A stretch of DNA of 64,000 nt from Pseudomonas wayambapalatensis (GTDB lineage Bacteria; Pseudomonadota; Gammaproteobacteria; Pseudomonadales; Pseudomonadaceae). Made by a program: the position numbers and the translations under genes. Shown here in pieces: positions 18,661 to 26,405 of this stretch (positions are counted from its first letter, which is position 1; every line of letters begins with the position of its first letter). The stretch lies in contig CP077096.1 in the NCBI GenBank assembly GCA_014268975.2, forward strand, positions 62,001 to 126,000, in the 5' to 3' direction. Under the pieces are notes generated by a model that was not told where the DNA came from, did not search any database, and saw nothing but the letters and a program-made list of their open reading frames with translations.

Positions 18661-19283
18661 GGCCGTCCCTTCGCCTGCTCGTCGCAGGCAGCCTGCTGAG
18701 CCTGGCCAGCGCCTGCTCGATCCTGCCCCAGGCGGAGCCCATCGATACCTATCGCCTGCCGGTTAACCAGCAGAGCCGCCCTGCGACACCGGTGGACTGG
18801 TCGCTGCGCCTGAACAAGCCGCTGGCCAGCGAGGTCCTGGCCGGGCCGCGCATTGCCGTGATTGCGCAAGGCGACGTGATCAGCAGCTACAAGGGCGCGC
18901 GCTGGAGCGATCCGGTGCCACTGCTGGTGCGCAATCGCCTGCTCGATGCCTTCCAGCGTGACGGCCGGGTCCAGCGCCTGAGCGCCGATGACAGCAACCT
19001 GCAGGCTGACTACGAGCTGGTGGGCGAGCTGCAAGCGTTCCAGAGCGAATACCGCGAAGACGGGGTGCAGGTACTGATCCGCTACGACGCGCGGCTGGTG
19101 CAAGGGCGCAGCCAGCGCATCCTCGCCAGCCAACGCTTCGAGGTGCACCAGCCACTGGCCGACAAGCAGGTGCCGGCAGTGGTCAGTGGCTTCGGCGCGG
19201 CCAGTGACCAGCTCGCGCGCCAGGTGGTGGACTGGACGGTCGCCCAGGCCTCACGGATGCAGGCTCAGGCGAAGAACCAGTAG
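18657..19283 (+). CDS. ABC-transport auxiliary lipoprotein (PqiC-like)
   Basis: The 208-residue protein has a lipobox ending SLASAC (Cys about 20). It matches the auxiliary-component family of MCE operons, with IDTYRLP after the signal, then KGARWSDPVPLLVRNRLLDAF and YELVGELQAFQSEY. It probably anchors the system at the outer membrane, as PqiC does. It overlaps the MCE gene by 4 nt (ATGA). Its last 19 nt overlap the 3' end of the opposing SpmAB-type gene. Confidence 0.9.
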   Translation: MRPSLRLLVAGSLLSLASACSILPQAEPIDTYRLPVNQQSRPATPVDWSLRLNKPLASEVLAGPRIAVIAQGDVISSYKGARWSDPVPLLVRNRLLDAFQRDGRVQRLSADDSNLQADYELVGELQAFQSEYREDGVQVLIRYDARLVQGRSQRILASQRFEVHQPLADKQVPAVVSGFGAASDQLARQVVDWTVAQASRMQAQAKNQ

Positions 19284-20494
19284 CAGACGAAGATCGCCGC
19301 GATCACCCCGGAAAGCTCGGCCAGCAGCGCGCAGCCCACCGCGTGGCGCACGCGCTGGATGCCCACGGCGCCGAAGTACACCGCCAGCACGTAGAAGGTG
19401 GTTTCGGTACTGCCCTGAATGGTGGCGGCCACTAGCGCAGGGAAGCTGTCGACACCGTGGGTCTGCATGGTCTCGATCAGCATCGCCCGCGCCGCACTGC
19501 CGGAGAACGGCTTGACCAGCGCCGTGGGCAGGCCTTCGACGAAGCGGCTGTCCACGCCCATCCACTCGACCGCATGGCGGATGCCCCCCAGCGCCAGCTC
19601 CAGCGCCCCGGAGGCGCGCAGCACACCCACCGCGACCAGCATCGCGACCAGATAGGGCAACAGGCTCTTGGCGACGTCGAAGCCCTCTTTGGCGCCTTCG
19701 ACGAAGGCCTCGTAGACCTTCACCTTGCGCAACGCACCGATGACCAGGAACAGCATGATCACGCCGAACAGCGTCAGGTTGCCGAGGATCGACGACAGGC
19801 TCGCCAGCGCAGCCGCCGACAGCGTGCCCAGAAACGCCATGAAGCCGCCCAGCAGCAGGGCTCCGGGGATGAAATACGCCAGCACCACCGGATCCCACAG
19901 GCGCAGGCGCTGCATCACGGCGACCGACAGCAGGCCGACCAGGGTCGAGACGCTGGTCGCCAGCAGGATGGGCAGGAACACCAGCGTCGGGTCGGGGGCA
20001 CCTTGCTGGGCGCGGTACATGAAGATGGTGACTGGCAGCAGGGTCAGCGACGAGGCGTTGAGCACCAGGAACAGGATCTGCGCGTTACTCGCCGTGGTGC
20101 TGCTGGGGTTGAGCTCCTGCAGCGCGCGCATGGCCTTCAGGCCGATGGGCGTGGCGGCGTTGTCCAGGCCCAGGCCGTTGGCGGCGAAATTCATGGTGAT
20201 CAGCCCCAGGGCAGGGTGGCCGGGCGGCACTTCCGGCATCAGGCGTGCGAACAGCGGGCCGAGGACCTTGGCCAGCCATTCGACGATGCCGGCCTTTTCG
20301 GCAATCTTGAGAAAACCCAGCCACAGGGTGAGGGTGCCGAACAGCAGGACCATGACCTCGACCGACAGCTTGGCCATGGCAAAGATGCTTTCGACCATCG
20401 CAGCGAAAATGCCAGCATTGCCGCCGACCAGCCACTGGGCCAGGGCGGAGATGGCCGCCACCACGAAAAAGCCGAGCCAGAGGCCGTTGAGCAT
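19265..20494 (-). CDS. SpmA-SpmB-like fused nucleoside-recognition (Gate) membrane protein
   Basis: The 409-residue membrane protein joins two Gate domains. The first has FGTLTLWLGFLKIAEKAG and NFAANGLGLDNAATPIGLKAM (SpmA-like); the second ends STETTFYVLAVYFGAVG (SpmB-like). In Bacillus these are two proteins of spore maturation. Pseudomonas does not sporulate, so the role is unknown and probably transport. ATG 20494 begins at the membrane helix MLNGLWLGFFVV; codons further upstream run into REP sequence. Confidence 0.88.
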   Translation of the reverse strand: MLNGLWLGFFVVAAISALAQWLVGGNAGIFAAMVESIFAMAKLSVEVMVLLFGTLTLWLGFLKIAEKAGIVEWLAKVLGPLFARLMPEVPPGHPALGLITMNFAANGLGLDNAATPIGLKAMRALQELNPSSTTASNAQILFLVLNASSLTLLPVTIFMYRAQQGAPDPTLVFLPILLATSVSTLVGLLSVAVMQRLRLWDPVVLAYFIPGALLLGGFMAFLGTLSAAALASLSSILGNLTLFGVIMLFLVIGALRKVKVYEAFVEGAKEGFDVAKSLLPYLVAMLVAVGVLRASGALELALGGIRHAVEWMGVDSRFVEGLPTALVKPFSGSAARAMLIETMQTHGVDSFPALVAATIQGSTETTFYVLAVYFGAVGIQRVRHAVGCALLAELSGVIAAIFVCYWFFA

Positions 20495-20544
20495 CTGAAG
20501 TCCCCCTGAAAAATGCTCGAATGATAGCGCATAAGGCGCTCTGA

Positions 20545-20752
20545 ATCCGACCCGCTCCCTGTGGGAGCAACTGTCTTGTTCAAAATCTAAAGGCCAGCCC
20601 AATCTCCCTGTGGGAGCGGCCTTGTGCCGCGATCGAGCGCGAAGCGGCCGTAAACCAGGCACCGAGATGCTCCAGGAAGATCACGGCCGCCTGACTTGCG
20701 GCCGCTTCGCGCCCGATCGCGGCACAAGGCCGCTCCTACAGGGGATCGTGTC
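20545..20752. repeat. Cluster of REP-type and composite inverted repeats
   Basis: The 315-nt gap between SpmAB-type gene and gltP is mostly repeat. It has a roughly 60-nt unit (20561-20620) matching 6761-6818. After that, GGGAGCGGCCTTGTGCCGCGATCG (20613-20636) is repeated inverted as CGATCGCGGCACAAGGCCGCTCC (20715-20738), around an inner GCGAAGCGGCC / GGCCGCTTCGC pair. No gene is visible. Confidence 0.85.
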
Positions 20753-20770
20753 GGACTCCAGAATGCAAAA

Positions 20771-20790
20771 AGCCCCGACGGGTCGGGGCT
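20771..20790 (-). terminator. gltP terminator
   Basis: Stem AGCCCCGA / TCGGGGCT with a 4-nt loop is followed on the minus strand by TTTTT, 20 nt after the gltP stop. Confidence 0.88.
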
Positions 20791-20809
20791 CTTGCATGCA
20801 GCTCGAGGC

Positions 20810-22147
20810 TTACTGGTTGACGGTCTTGCCCGCCACCACGGCTTCTTTCTTCTTGCCGTTGGCCTGGAGCAGCGAGTTGTAGTACGCCTCGCCCTTGGCG
20901 CTGTCGTACATGCCTTGCCACTTGGCGATCACCACCGCGGCCAGGGCGTTACCCACTACGTTCAGCGCGGTACGGGCCATGTCCATGATGCGGTCGACAC
21001 CGGCGATGAAGGCCAGGCCTTCCAGTGGAATGCCCACGCTGCCCAGGGTCGCCAGCAGCACCACGAAGGAAACGCCCGGCACGCCGGCGATACCCTTGGA
21101 GGTGACCATCAGGGTCAGCACCAGCAGCAGTTGCTGGCTGATCGACAGGTCGATGCCGTACAGCTGGGCGATGAAGATCGCAGCGATGCTCTGGTACAGG
21201 GTCGAACCGTCGAGGTTGAACGAGTAACCGGTCGGCACCACGAAGGAGCAGATCGACTTCGGCGCACCGTACTTCTCCATCTTCTCGATGACGCGTGGCA
21301 GCACGGTTTCGGAGCTGGAGGTCGAGTAGGCGAGGATCAGCTCGTCCTTCATGATGCGCATGATCTTGATGATCGAGAAGCCGAACACGCGCGCCACCAG
21401 GCCCAGCACCATGAAGGCGAAGAAGGCGATGGCGAAGTACACCAGCAGCACCAGCTTGGCCAGCGGCAGCAGGGAGGCGAAACCGAAGTTGGCGACGGTC
21501 GCGGCGATCAGGGCGAATACGCCGATCGGGGCATAGTTCATGATCATGTGGGTGACCTTGAACATGGTCTCCGACACGCCCTGGAAGGTACGCACCAGCG
21601 GCTCGCGCAGGTCGGCGTTGAGGCTGGAGAGGCCCATGCCGAACATGACCGAGAAGAAGATGATCGGCAGCATCTCGCCACGCATCAGCGCTGCGAAGAT
21701 GTTCGACGGGATCAGGTTGAGCAGGGTCTCGATGAACGCATGCTCATGCTGTACCTCTGCAGCCGTGGCCTGGTACTTGGAGATGTCGACGGTGCCCAGG
21801 GTGCTCATGTCGATGCCGGCACCTGGGTGGAACACATTGGCCAGTACCAGACCGACGACGATGGCGATGGTGGTCACCACTTCGAAGTAGATGATGGTCT
21901 TCAGGCCGATGCTGCCCAGTTTCTTCGCGTCGCCAACCCCGGCGATGCCCACGATCAGCGACGAAATCACGATCGGGACGACGATCATCTTGATCAGGCG
22001 AATGAAGATGTCGCCGGCGGGCTGGAGGACGTTGCTGATCCACCATGCCTTTTCTGCACTGAAATGATTCAGTAGCGCGCCGACTGCAACGCCCAGGACA
22101 AGACCGATCACAATCTGCCAGGCGAGGCTCAGTTTTGCCTTCTTCAT
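20810..22147 (-). CDS. gltP: Glutamate/aspartate:proton (cation) symporter
   Basis: The 445-residue DAACS-family carrier shows the serine-rich loop AYSTSSSETVLPRVIEKM near 275, the NLDGSTLYQ motif near 315, and the GIAGVPGVSFVVL hairpin near 355, which bind acidic amino acids and the coupling ions. Best family match is GltP, although C4-dicarboxylate uptake (DctA) is a close alternative. An exact AauR operator upstream supports acidic amino acids as substrate. Confidence 0.9.
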   Translation of the reverse strand: MKKAKLSLAWQIVIGLVLGVAVGALLNHFSAEKAWWISNVLQPAGDIFIRLIKMIVVPIVISSLIVGIAGVGDAKKLGSIGLKTIIYFEVVTTIAIVVGLVLANVFHPGAGIDMSTLGTVDISKYQATAAEVQHEHAFIETLLNLIPSNIFAALMRGEMLPIIFFSVMFGMGLSSLNADLREPLVRTFQGVSETMFKVTHMIMNYAPIGVFALIAATVANFGFASLLPLAKLVLLVYFAIAFFAFMVLGLVARVFGFSIIKIMRIMKDELILAYSTSSSETVLPRVIEKMEKYGAPKSICSFVVPTGYSFNLDGSTLYQSIAAIFIAQLYGIDLSISQQLLLVLTLMVTSKGIAGVPGVSFVVLLATLGSVGIPLEGLAFIAGVDRIMDMARTALNVVGNALAAVVIAKWQGMYDSAKGEAYYNSLLQANGKKKEAVVAGKTVNQ

Positions 22148-22885
22148 GTCGTTACCTTTGTTGTAGTGGTCATGGCCGACAGGTCGGAAAAGCGCATCCC
22201 AGAGCCGTTGGCAACGTCACGGGCAGCGATTGGCTTCCGTCCGGCGACCCTGTTCTCAGGTCACCGCCAGCGAGCGAACGAGCGCTCGGGCCAGCGAAAA
22301 AGGCGGCAACTATTGCGACGTGGACAGGGCCAGTCTAATGCCGGAAACGACTACCCCATGCCGAATCGGCATAAGAAAAGACCGCAAATCGGCCAATTCA
22401 GCGGCCATAAAATCCAGCCGTTCGGTTTTCCGAACAAGGCCAAACCGCCATTTTTAGGCAGAAACGACAGGATCAGTTCTAGGGTAGAGGAGGGTTGTTC
22501 GACAATCCGAATGGAAGAAAACACACCATGCGCACTGCACAATCGAGGGGAAAAAAATTCGATATACGGTTACGACAAAATGTGTCTTGAAGGGGAAATC
22601 GTACAAGTGCGCCCGAAAAGGCAAATCTGCGTGTGGACGCTTCGGAAGCCAGATCAGGCCGTCATGTCTTTTCCGACACCGCTGATCTGGATCTTCCGAC
22701 GCTGTCTCTCCTGACCCGGCCCTCGTCGGAGGTACTCCCTGTACCCCTAGGCCACTCCGATCCTGAAGCGATCAGAACAGCCCGGCCCCCTGGTCATGTG
22801 CTGCCTCTCCTCGAGGCGGCGCATCATGGACGCCGCAACGTTAAGTACGTTCAGCGACCATATGATTACAATGCGCGGCCGTTGG
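22148..22885. other. 738-nt noncoding region upstream of gltP
   Basis: No gene recognised. The gltP-proximal half carries the AauR box at 22421-22434. The distal half (about 22340-22870) is richer in A+T than its surroundings, with no conserved protein in any frame. A 182-codon open frame (22166-22714, +) lacks a ribosome site and any recognisable motif, so I did not call it. I found no full sigma-54 site; the nearest is TGGCCGCTGAATTGG (minus, 22393-22407), where the essential -12 C is G. Confidence 0.6.
22421..22434. promoter_or_regulatory. AauR operator upstream of gltP
   Basis: TTCGGTTTTCCGAA matches exactly the TTCGGnnnnCCGAA element reported for AauR, the response regulator for acidic amino acid uptake in P. 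putida. It lies 274 nt upstream of the gltP start, a distance workable for a looping sigma-54 activator. Confidence 0.75.
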
Positions 22886-23356
22886 TCAGTACCAGTTCGG
22901 GTCGCGCTTGAGCTGCTCCTTCAGCAGCGCCTTCATGCCCTCGTCCGGCTTGCCCAGCCAGCGGTAATCCGCATGGCGGGTCGGCGACTTGTCCGAGGGC
23001 AAGCCTTCGGGAACCTCCACGAGCATCCCGTAGGCTTCATCCTTGTCCCAGCTGAAGGCCACGATCAGGCGCTTGTAGGTGCAGTTGTGGTCCGACTCGC
23101 AGAGAGGGCCGACCAGATACTTGTCGCCGTCCTCGGTCACAGCCGACATCTGCTGCGTCGAGCTGCCGCTGAGGTTGATCACCCACTCGGGCAGGCGTTC
23201 TTCATTCTTTATGGTCTTCTGCCAAGTCTCTCGGTATTCCGGATCCGAACCCAGCAACTGGTTGGCCCGCACCTGGCCGTCATTGGCTGCCATCGCCGCA
23301 GAGCCACCGCCCAGAAGCAGGGCGGTGACCAGGGCCTTGCAGAGCATCCTGCTCAT
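22886..23356 (-). CDS. Inhibitor of vertebrate lysozyme (Ivy family)
   Basis: The 156-residue protein has a signal peptide (cut near AMA-AND, residue 23) and an Ivy-type domain: RLPEWVINLSG, YLVGPLCESDHNC, and KRLIVAFSWDKDEAYGMLVEV. In E. coli Ivy a CKPHDC loop plugs the lysozyme active site. Here the disulfide loop is CESDHNC (86-92), with the His kept and one extra residue, so c-type lysozyme binding is plausible but could differ. ATG 23356 has GAGG upstream. It starts 5 nt after the DUF1328 stop, so it is the last gene of a sigma-54 operon. Confidence 0.88.
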   Translation of the reverse strand: MSRMLCKALVTALLLGGGSAAMAANDGQVRANQLLGSDPEYRETWQKTIKNEERLPEWVINLSGSSTQQMSAVTEDGDKYLVGPLCESDHNCTYKRLIVAFSWDKDEAYGMLVEVPEGLPSDKSPTRHADYRWLGKPDEGMKALLKEQLKRDPNWY

Positions 23357-23361
23357 GGGCG

Positions 23362-23892
<531 letters not shown>

Positions 23893-23897
23893 TTATT

Positions 23898-23912
23898 GCA
23901 GCCTGCATGCCA
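23898..23912 (-). promoter_or_regulatory. Sigma-54 promoter for the small-membrane-protein / DUF1328 / Ivy operon
   Basis: On the minus strand it reads TGGCATGCAGGCTGC, with -24 GG and -12 GC 10 nt apart and two mismatches to TGGCACGnnnnTTGC. It lies about 48 nt before ATG 23849. GTTATCCAAA occurs twice nearby (23872-23881 and 23950-23959). Confidence 0.7.
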
Positions 23913-24025
23913 GCTTTTAAGATGGATAAAAACCCTTATTAATCAATGAGTTATCCAAATTCAACGAAGAAGGTGAGGACGTATCCTGCACGATGCCTCT
24001 CGTCGACCCGTGCGTTTTGCACGAT

Positions 24026-24847
24026 TCACCCTTCCACCTTGCTCGCCACTTTCAACAGATCGGCATCCACGCCGCGTACCCCGAGGATCTGCCCGGCAAT
24101 CTGCACGGCAATGGTCTTCTGCTCCTGGCTGACCACTTCGCCAGACAGCCGCACCAGGCCTTCCTGGCTCGCCACCTTGATGTTCGGCCCGTCGAGATTG
24201 CGGCTATAGCGCAAACTGCTTTGCACCTTGTCGATGATCCAGGCATCGCTGGGCTGCGGCCCTGTCGGCACAGTCGGCGGGTCTTCACGGGCCTGGGCCA
24301 TGGCTGCGGAATCCAGGCTGATCAGGTTGTTGACCAGGTACACACCCTCGCTGGTACGGGCGATCACGCCGGCCAGCTCCTTGGCCTCGACGTTGTCGAC
24401 GCGACCGCGCATGGTCACCACGCCGTCGCGGCTCTCGACCTCGATCGGCGCCGTTTGCGTTATCCGGCTCCAGAGCAGGCGCGCGCGGATTATCGCGGTC
24501 AGGGTGGCGTCCTCCAGGCGCTGGGCGTAGGCACGTCGCTCAAGCGGCTGCTCCGCCAGCTCGGCATTGACCTGCAGACGGTTGTCCACCCGCTCGATGC
24601 CGCGAGTGGCCAAGGCGACACGCTCGGCCAGGTCGCGCTCGACGGGGTTTTCCACCTCGCCGCTGAGACGCGCCTGCTGGCCCTCCACCTGCACCTCGAT
24701 GCGGAACGGATTGAGCACCTTGTTGAGGGAAACCGCAGTCTGCACGGCCCCCTCCAGTCGCGCATCCTGCAACGGGTCGGCGACAGCAGGGCCGATTACC
24801 AGCAGCAGGCCGGCAGCCAGGGCGCAATGACGCATGAACAAAGGCAT
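24026..24847 (-). CDS. Periplasmic protein with three BON domains
   Basis: The 273-residue protein has a signal peptide (cut near AVA-DPL, residue 24). Three BON repeats follow: about 28-95 (RLSGEVENPVERDLAE), 105-170 (MRGRVDNVEAKELAG) and 200-268 (RLSGEVVSQEQKTIA). BON domains, as in OsmY, bind membrane phospholipid and help against osmotic or envelope stress. ATG 24847 has an AAGGAG site. It is transcribed away from algB from a perfect sigma-54 promoter. Confidence 0.88.
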   Translation of the reverse strand: MPLFMRHCALAAGLLLVIGPAVADPLQDARLEGAVQTAVSLNKVLNPFRIEVQVEGQQARLSGEVENPVERDLAERVALATRGIERVDNRLQVNAELAEQPLERRAYAQRLEDATLTAIIRARLLWSRITQTAPIEVESRDGVVTMRGRVDNVEAKELAGVIARTSEGVYLVNNLISLDSAAMAQAREDPPTVPTGPQPSDAWIIDKVQSSLRYSRNLDGPNIKVASQEGLVRLSGEVVSQEQKTIAVQIAGQILGVRGVDADLLKVASKVEG

Positions 24848-24884
24848 GGCACTTCTCCTTTTCGTAACAAATCCAGGCACTTTC

Positions 24885-24899
24885 GCAACCTGCGTGCCA
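24885..24899 (-). promoter_or_regulatory. Consensus sigma-54 promoter for the BON gene
   Basis: The minus strand reads TGGCACGCAGGTTGC, a full match to TGGCACGnnnnTTGC. The -12 GC is about 38 nt before ATG 24847. It shares 13 of 15 bases with the sigma-54 site at 23898-23912, including the CAGG spacer. Confidence 0.88.
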
Positions 24900-25058
24900 G
24901 CGTTCTCGAGTGCCTGAAACTCTATTTATTTCAATCTGTTAGCCAACAAACAGGGCAACAGCTAGCATGCATAGGGCGGAATCCTTCAGAATCGACCATG
25001 CAACTTGCCCGATTTTTCCGACACTAACTGAGATCAATCCCAAAGGAGCGCAGGAAAA

Positions 25059-26405
25059 ATGGAGTCAGCCCAGGACAACCAAGGCCGCATTCTGCTGGTG
25101 GACGACGAGTCCGCGATCCTGCGCACCTTCCGTTACTGCCTCGAAGACGAGGGCTACAGCGTCGCCACCGCCAACAGCGCCGCTCAGGCAGAGACCCTGT
25201 TGCAACGCCAGGTGTTCGATCTGTGCTTCCTCGACCTGCGCCTGGGAGAAGACAACGGCCTCGATGTGCTGGCACAGATGCGCATCCAGGCGCCCTGGAT
25301 GCGCGTGGTGATCGTCACCGCGCACTCGGCGATCGACACCGCGGTGGATGCCATCCAGGCCGGCGCCGCCGACTATCTGGTCAAACCCTGCAGCCCCGAC
25401 CAGTTGCGCCTGGCCACCGCCAAGCAACTGGAGGTGCGCCAGCTGTCGGCGCGCCTGGAAGCGCTGGAAGGTGAAGTGCGCAAGCCCAAGGACGGCCTCG
25501 ACTCGCACAGCCCGCAAATGATGGCGGTGCTGGAAACCGCGCGGCAGGTGGCGACCACCGATGCCAATATCCTCATCCTGGGGGAGTCCGGCACCGGCAA
25601 GGGCGAGCTGGCCCGCGCCATTCACGGCTGGAGCAAGCGCGCGCGCAAGGCCTGCGTGACCATCAACTGCCCCTCGCTGAACGCCGAGCTGATGGAAAGC
25701 GAGCTGTTTGGTCATACCCGCGGGGCCTTCACCGGCGCCAGCGAGAGCACGCTCGGGCGGGTCAGCCAGGCAGACGGAGGCACGCTGTTCCTCGACGAAA
25801 TCGGTGATTTCCCACTGACCTTGCAGCCCAAACTGCTGCGCTTCATCCAGGACAAGGAATACGAAAGGGTCGGCGATCCGGTCACCCGTCGGGCCGACGT
25901 TCGCATCCTTGCCGCGACCAACCTCAACCTTGAGGAGATGGTGCGCGAAAGCCGCTTCCGTGAAGACTTGCTGTACCGCCTCAACGTCATCACCCTGCAC
26001 CTGCCGCCACTGCGCGAGCGTAGCGAGGACATCCTCACGCTCGCCGATCGCTTCCTCGCCCGCTTCGTGAAGGAGTATTCGCGCCCGGCGCGCGGGTTCA
26101 GCGAGGAGGCCCGGGCGGCCCTGCTCAACTACCGCTGGCCGGGCAACATCCGCGAACTGCGCAACGTGGTGGAGCGCGCCAGCATCATCTGCCCGCAGGA
26201 ACGCGTGGAAATCGGCCATCTGGGGATGGGCGAGCAGCCCACCGGCAACGCCCCGAAGGTTGGCGCAGCGTTGAGCCTCGATGAGCTGGAGCGCGCCCAC
26301 ATCGGTGCCGTCCTGGCGGCCAGCGATACCCTCGACCAGGCCGCCAAGACCCTCGGTATCGATGCCTCCACCCTGTACCGCAAGCGCAAGCAGTACAAAC
26401 TGTGA
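25059..26405 (+). CDS. algB: Two-component response regulator AlgB (NtrC type)
   Basis: The 448-residue regulator has a receiver domain with Asp 59 (CFLDLRLG). Its AAA+ domain carries Walker A GESGTGKG (175-182), the sigma-54-contacting GAFTGA loop (222-227) and Walker B GGTLFLDEIGD. A Fis-type helix-turn-helix ends the protein. AlgB is the partner of KinB and in P. aeruginosa controls alginate and virulence genes. The intact GAFTGA means it can activate RpoN promoters, and two lie within 1.2 kb. kinB overlaps it by 4 nt. Confidence 0.96.
   Translation: MESAQDNQGRILLVDDESAILRTFRYCLEDEGYSVATANSAAQAETLLQRQVFDLCFLDLRLGEDNGLDVLAQMRIQAPWMRVVIVTAHSAIDTAVDAIQAGAADYLVKPCSPDQLRLATAKQLEVRQLSARLEALEGEVRKPKDGLDSHSPQMMAVLETARQVATTDANILILGESGTGKGELARAIHGWSKRARKACVTINCPSLNAELMESELFGHTRGAFTGASESTLGRVSQADGGTLFLDEIGDFPLTLQPKLLRFIQDKEYERVGDPVTRRADVRILAATNLNLEEMVRESRFREDLLYRLNVITLHLPPLRERSEDILTLADRFLARFVKEYSRPARGFSEEARAALLNYRWPGNIRELRNVVERASIICPQERVEIGHLGMGEQPTGNAPKVGAALSLDELERAHIGAVLAASDTLDQAAKTLGIDASTLYRKRKQYKL

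Noticed and set aside
20545-20752. Repeats read as a CRISPR array
   Set aside because: The units are inverted REP-type palindromes without regular unique spacers, and no cas genes are present.
20696-22075. 459-codon plus-strand frame
   Set aside because: Antisense to gltP and beginning inside REP sequence; His/Asp-rich shadow.
22393-22407. Possible sigma-54 promoter for gltP (TGGCCGCTGAATTGG, minus)
   Set aside because: The nearly invariant -12 GC is GG, and it lies too close to the AauR box for a looping activator.
22166-22714. 182-codon plus-strand frame in the gltP upstream gap
   Set aside because: No ribosome site, no motif and shifting composition; it overlaps the AauR box. Left as noncoding until transcript data say otherwise.
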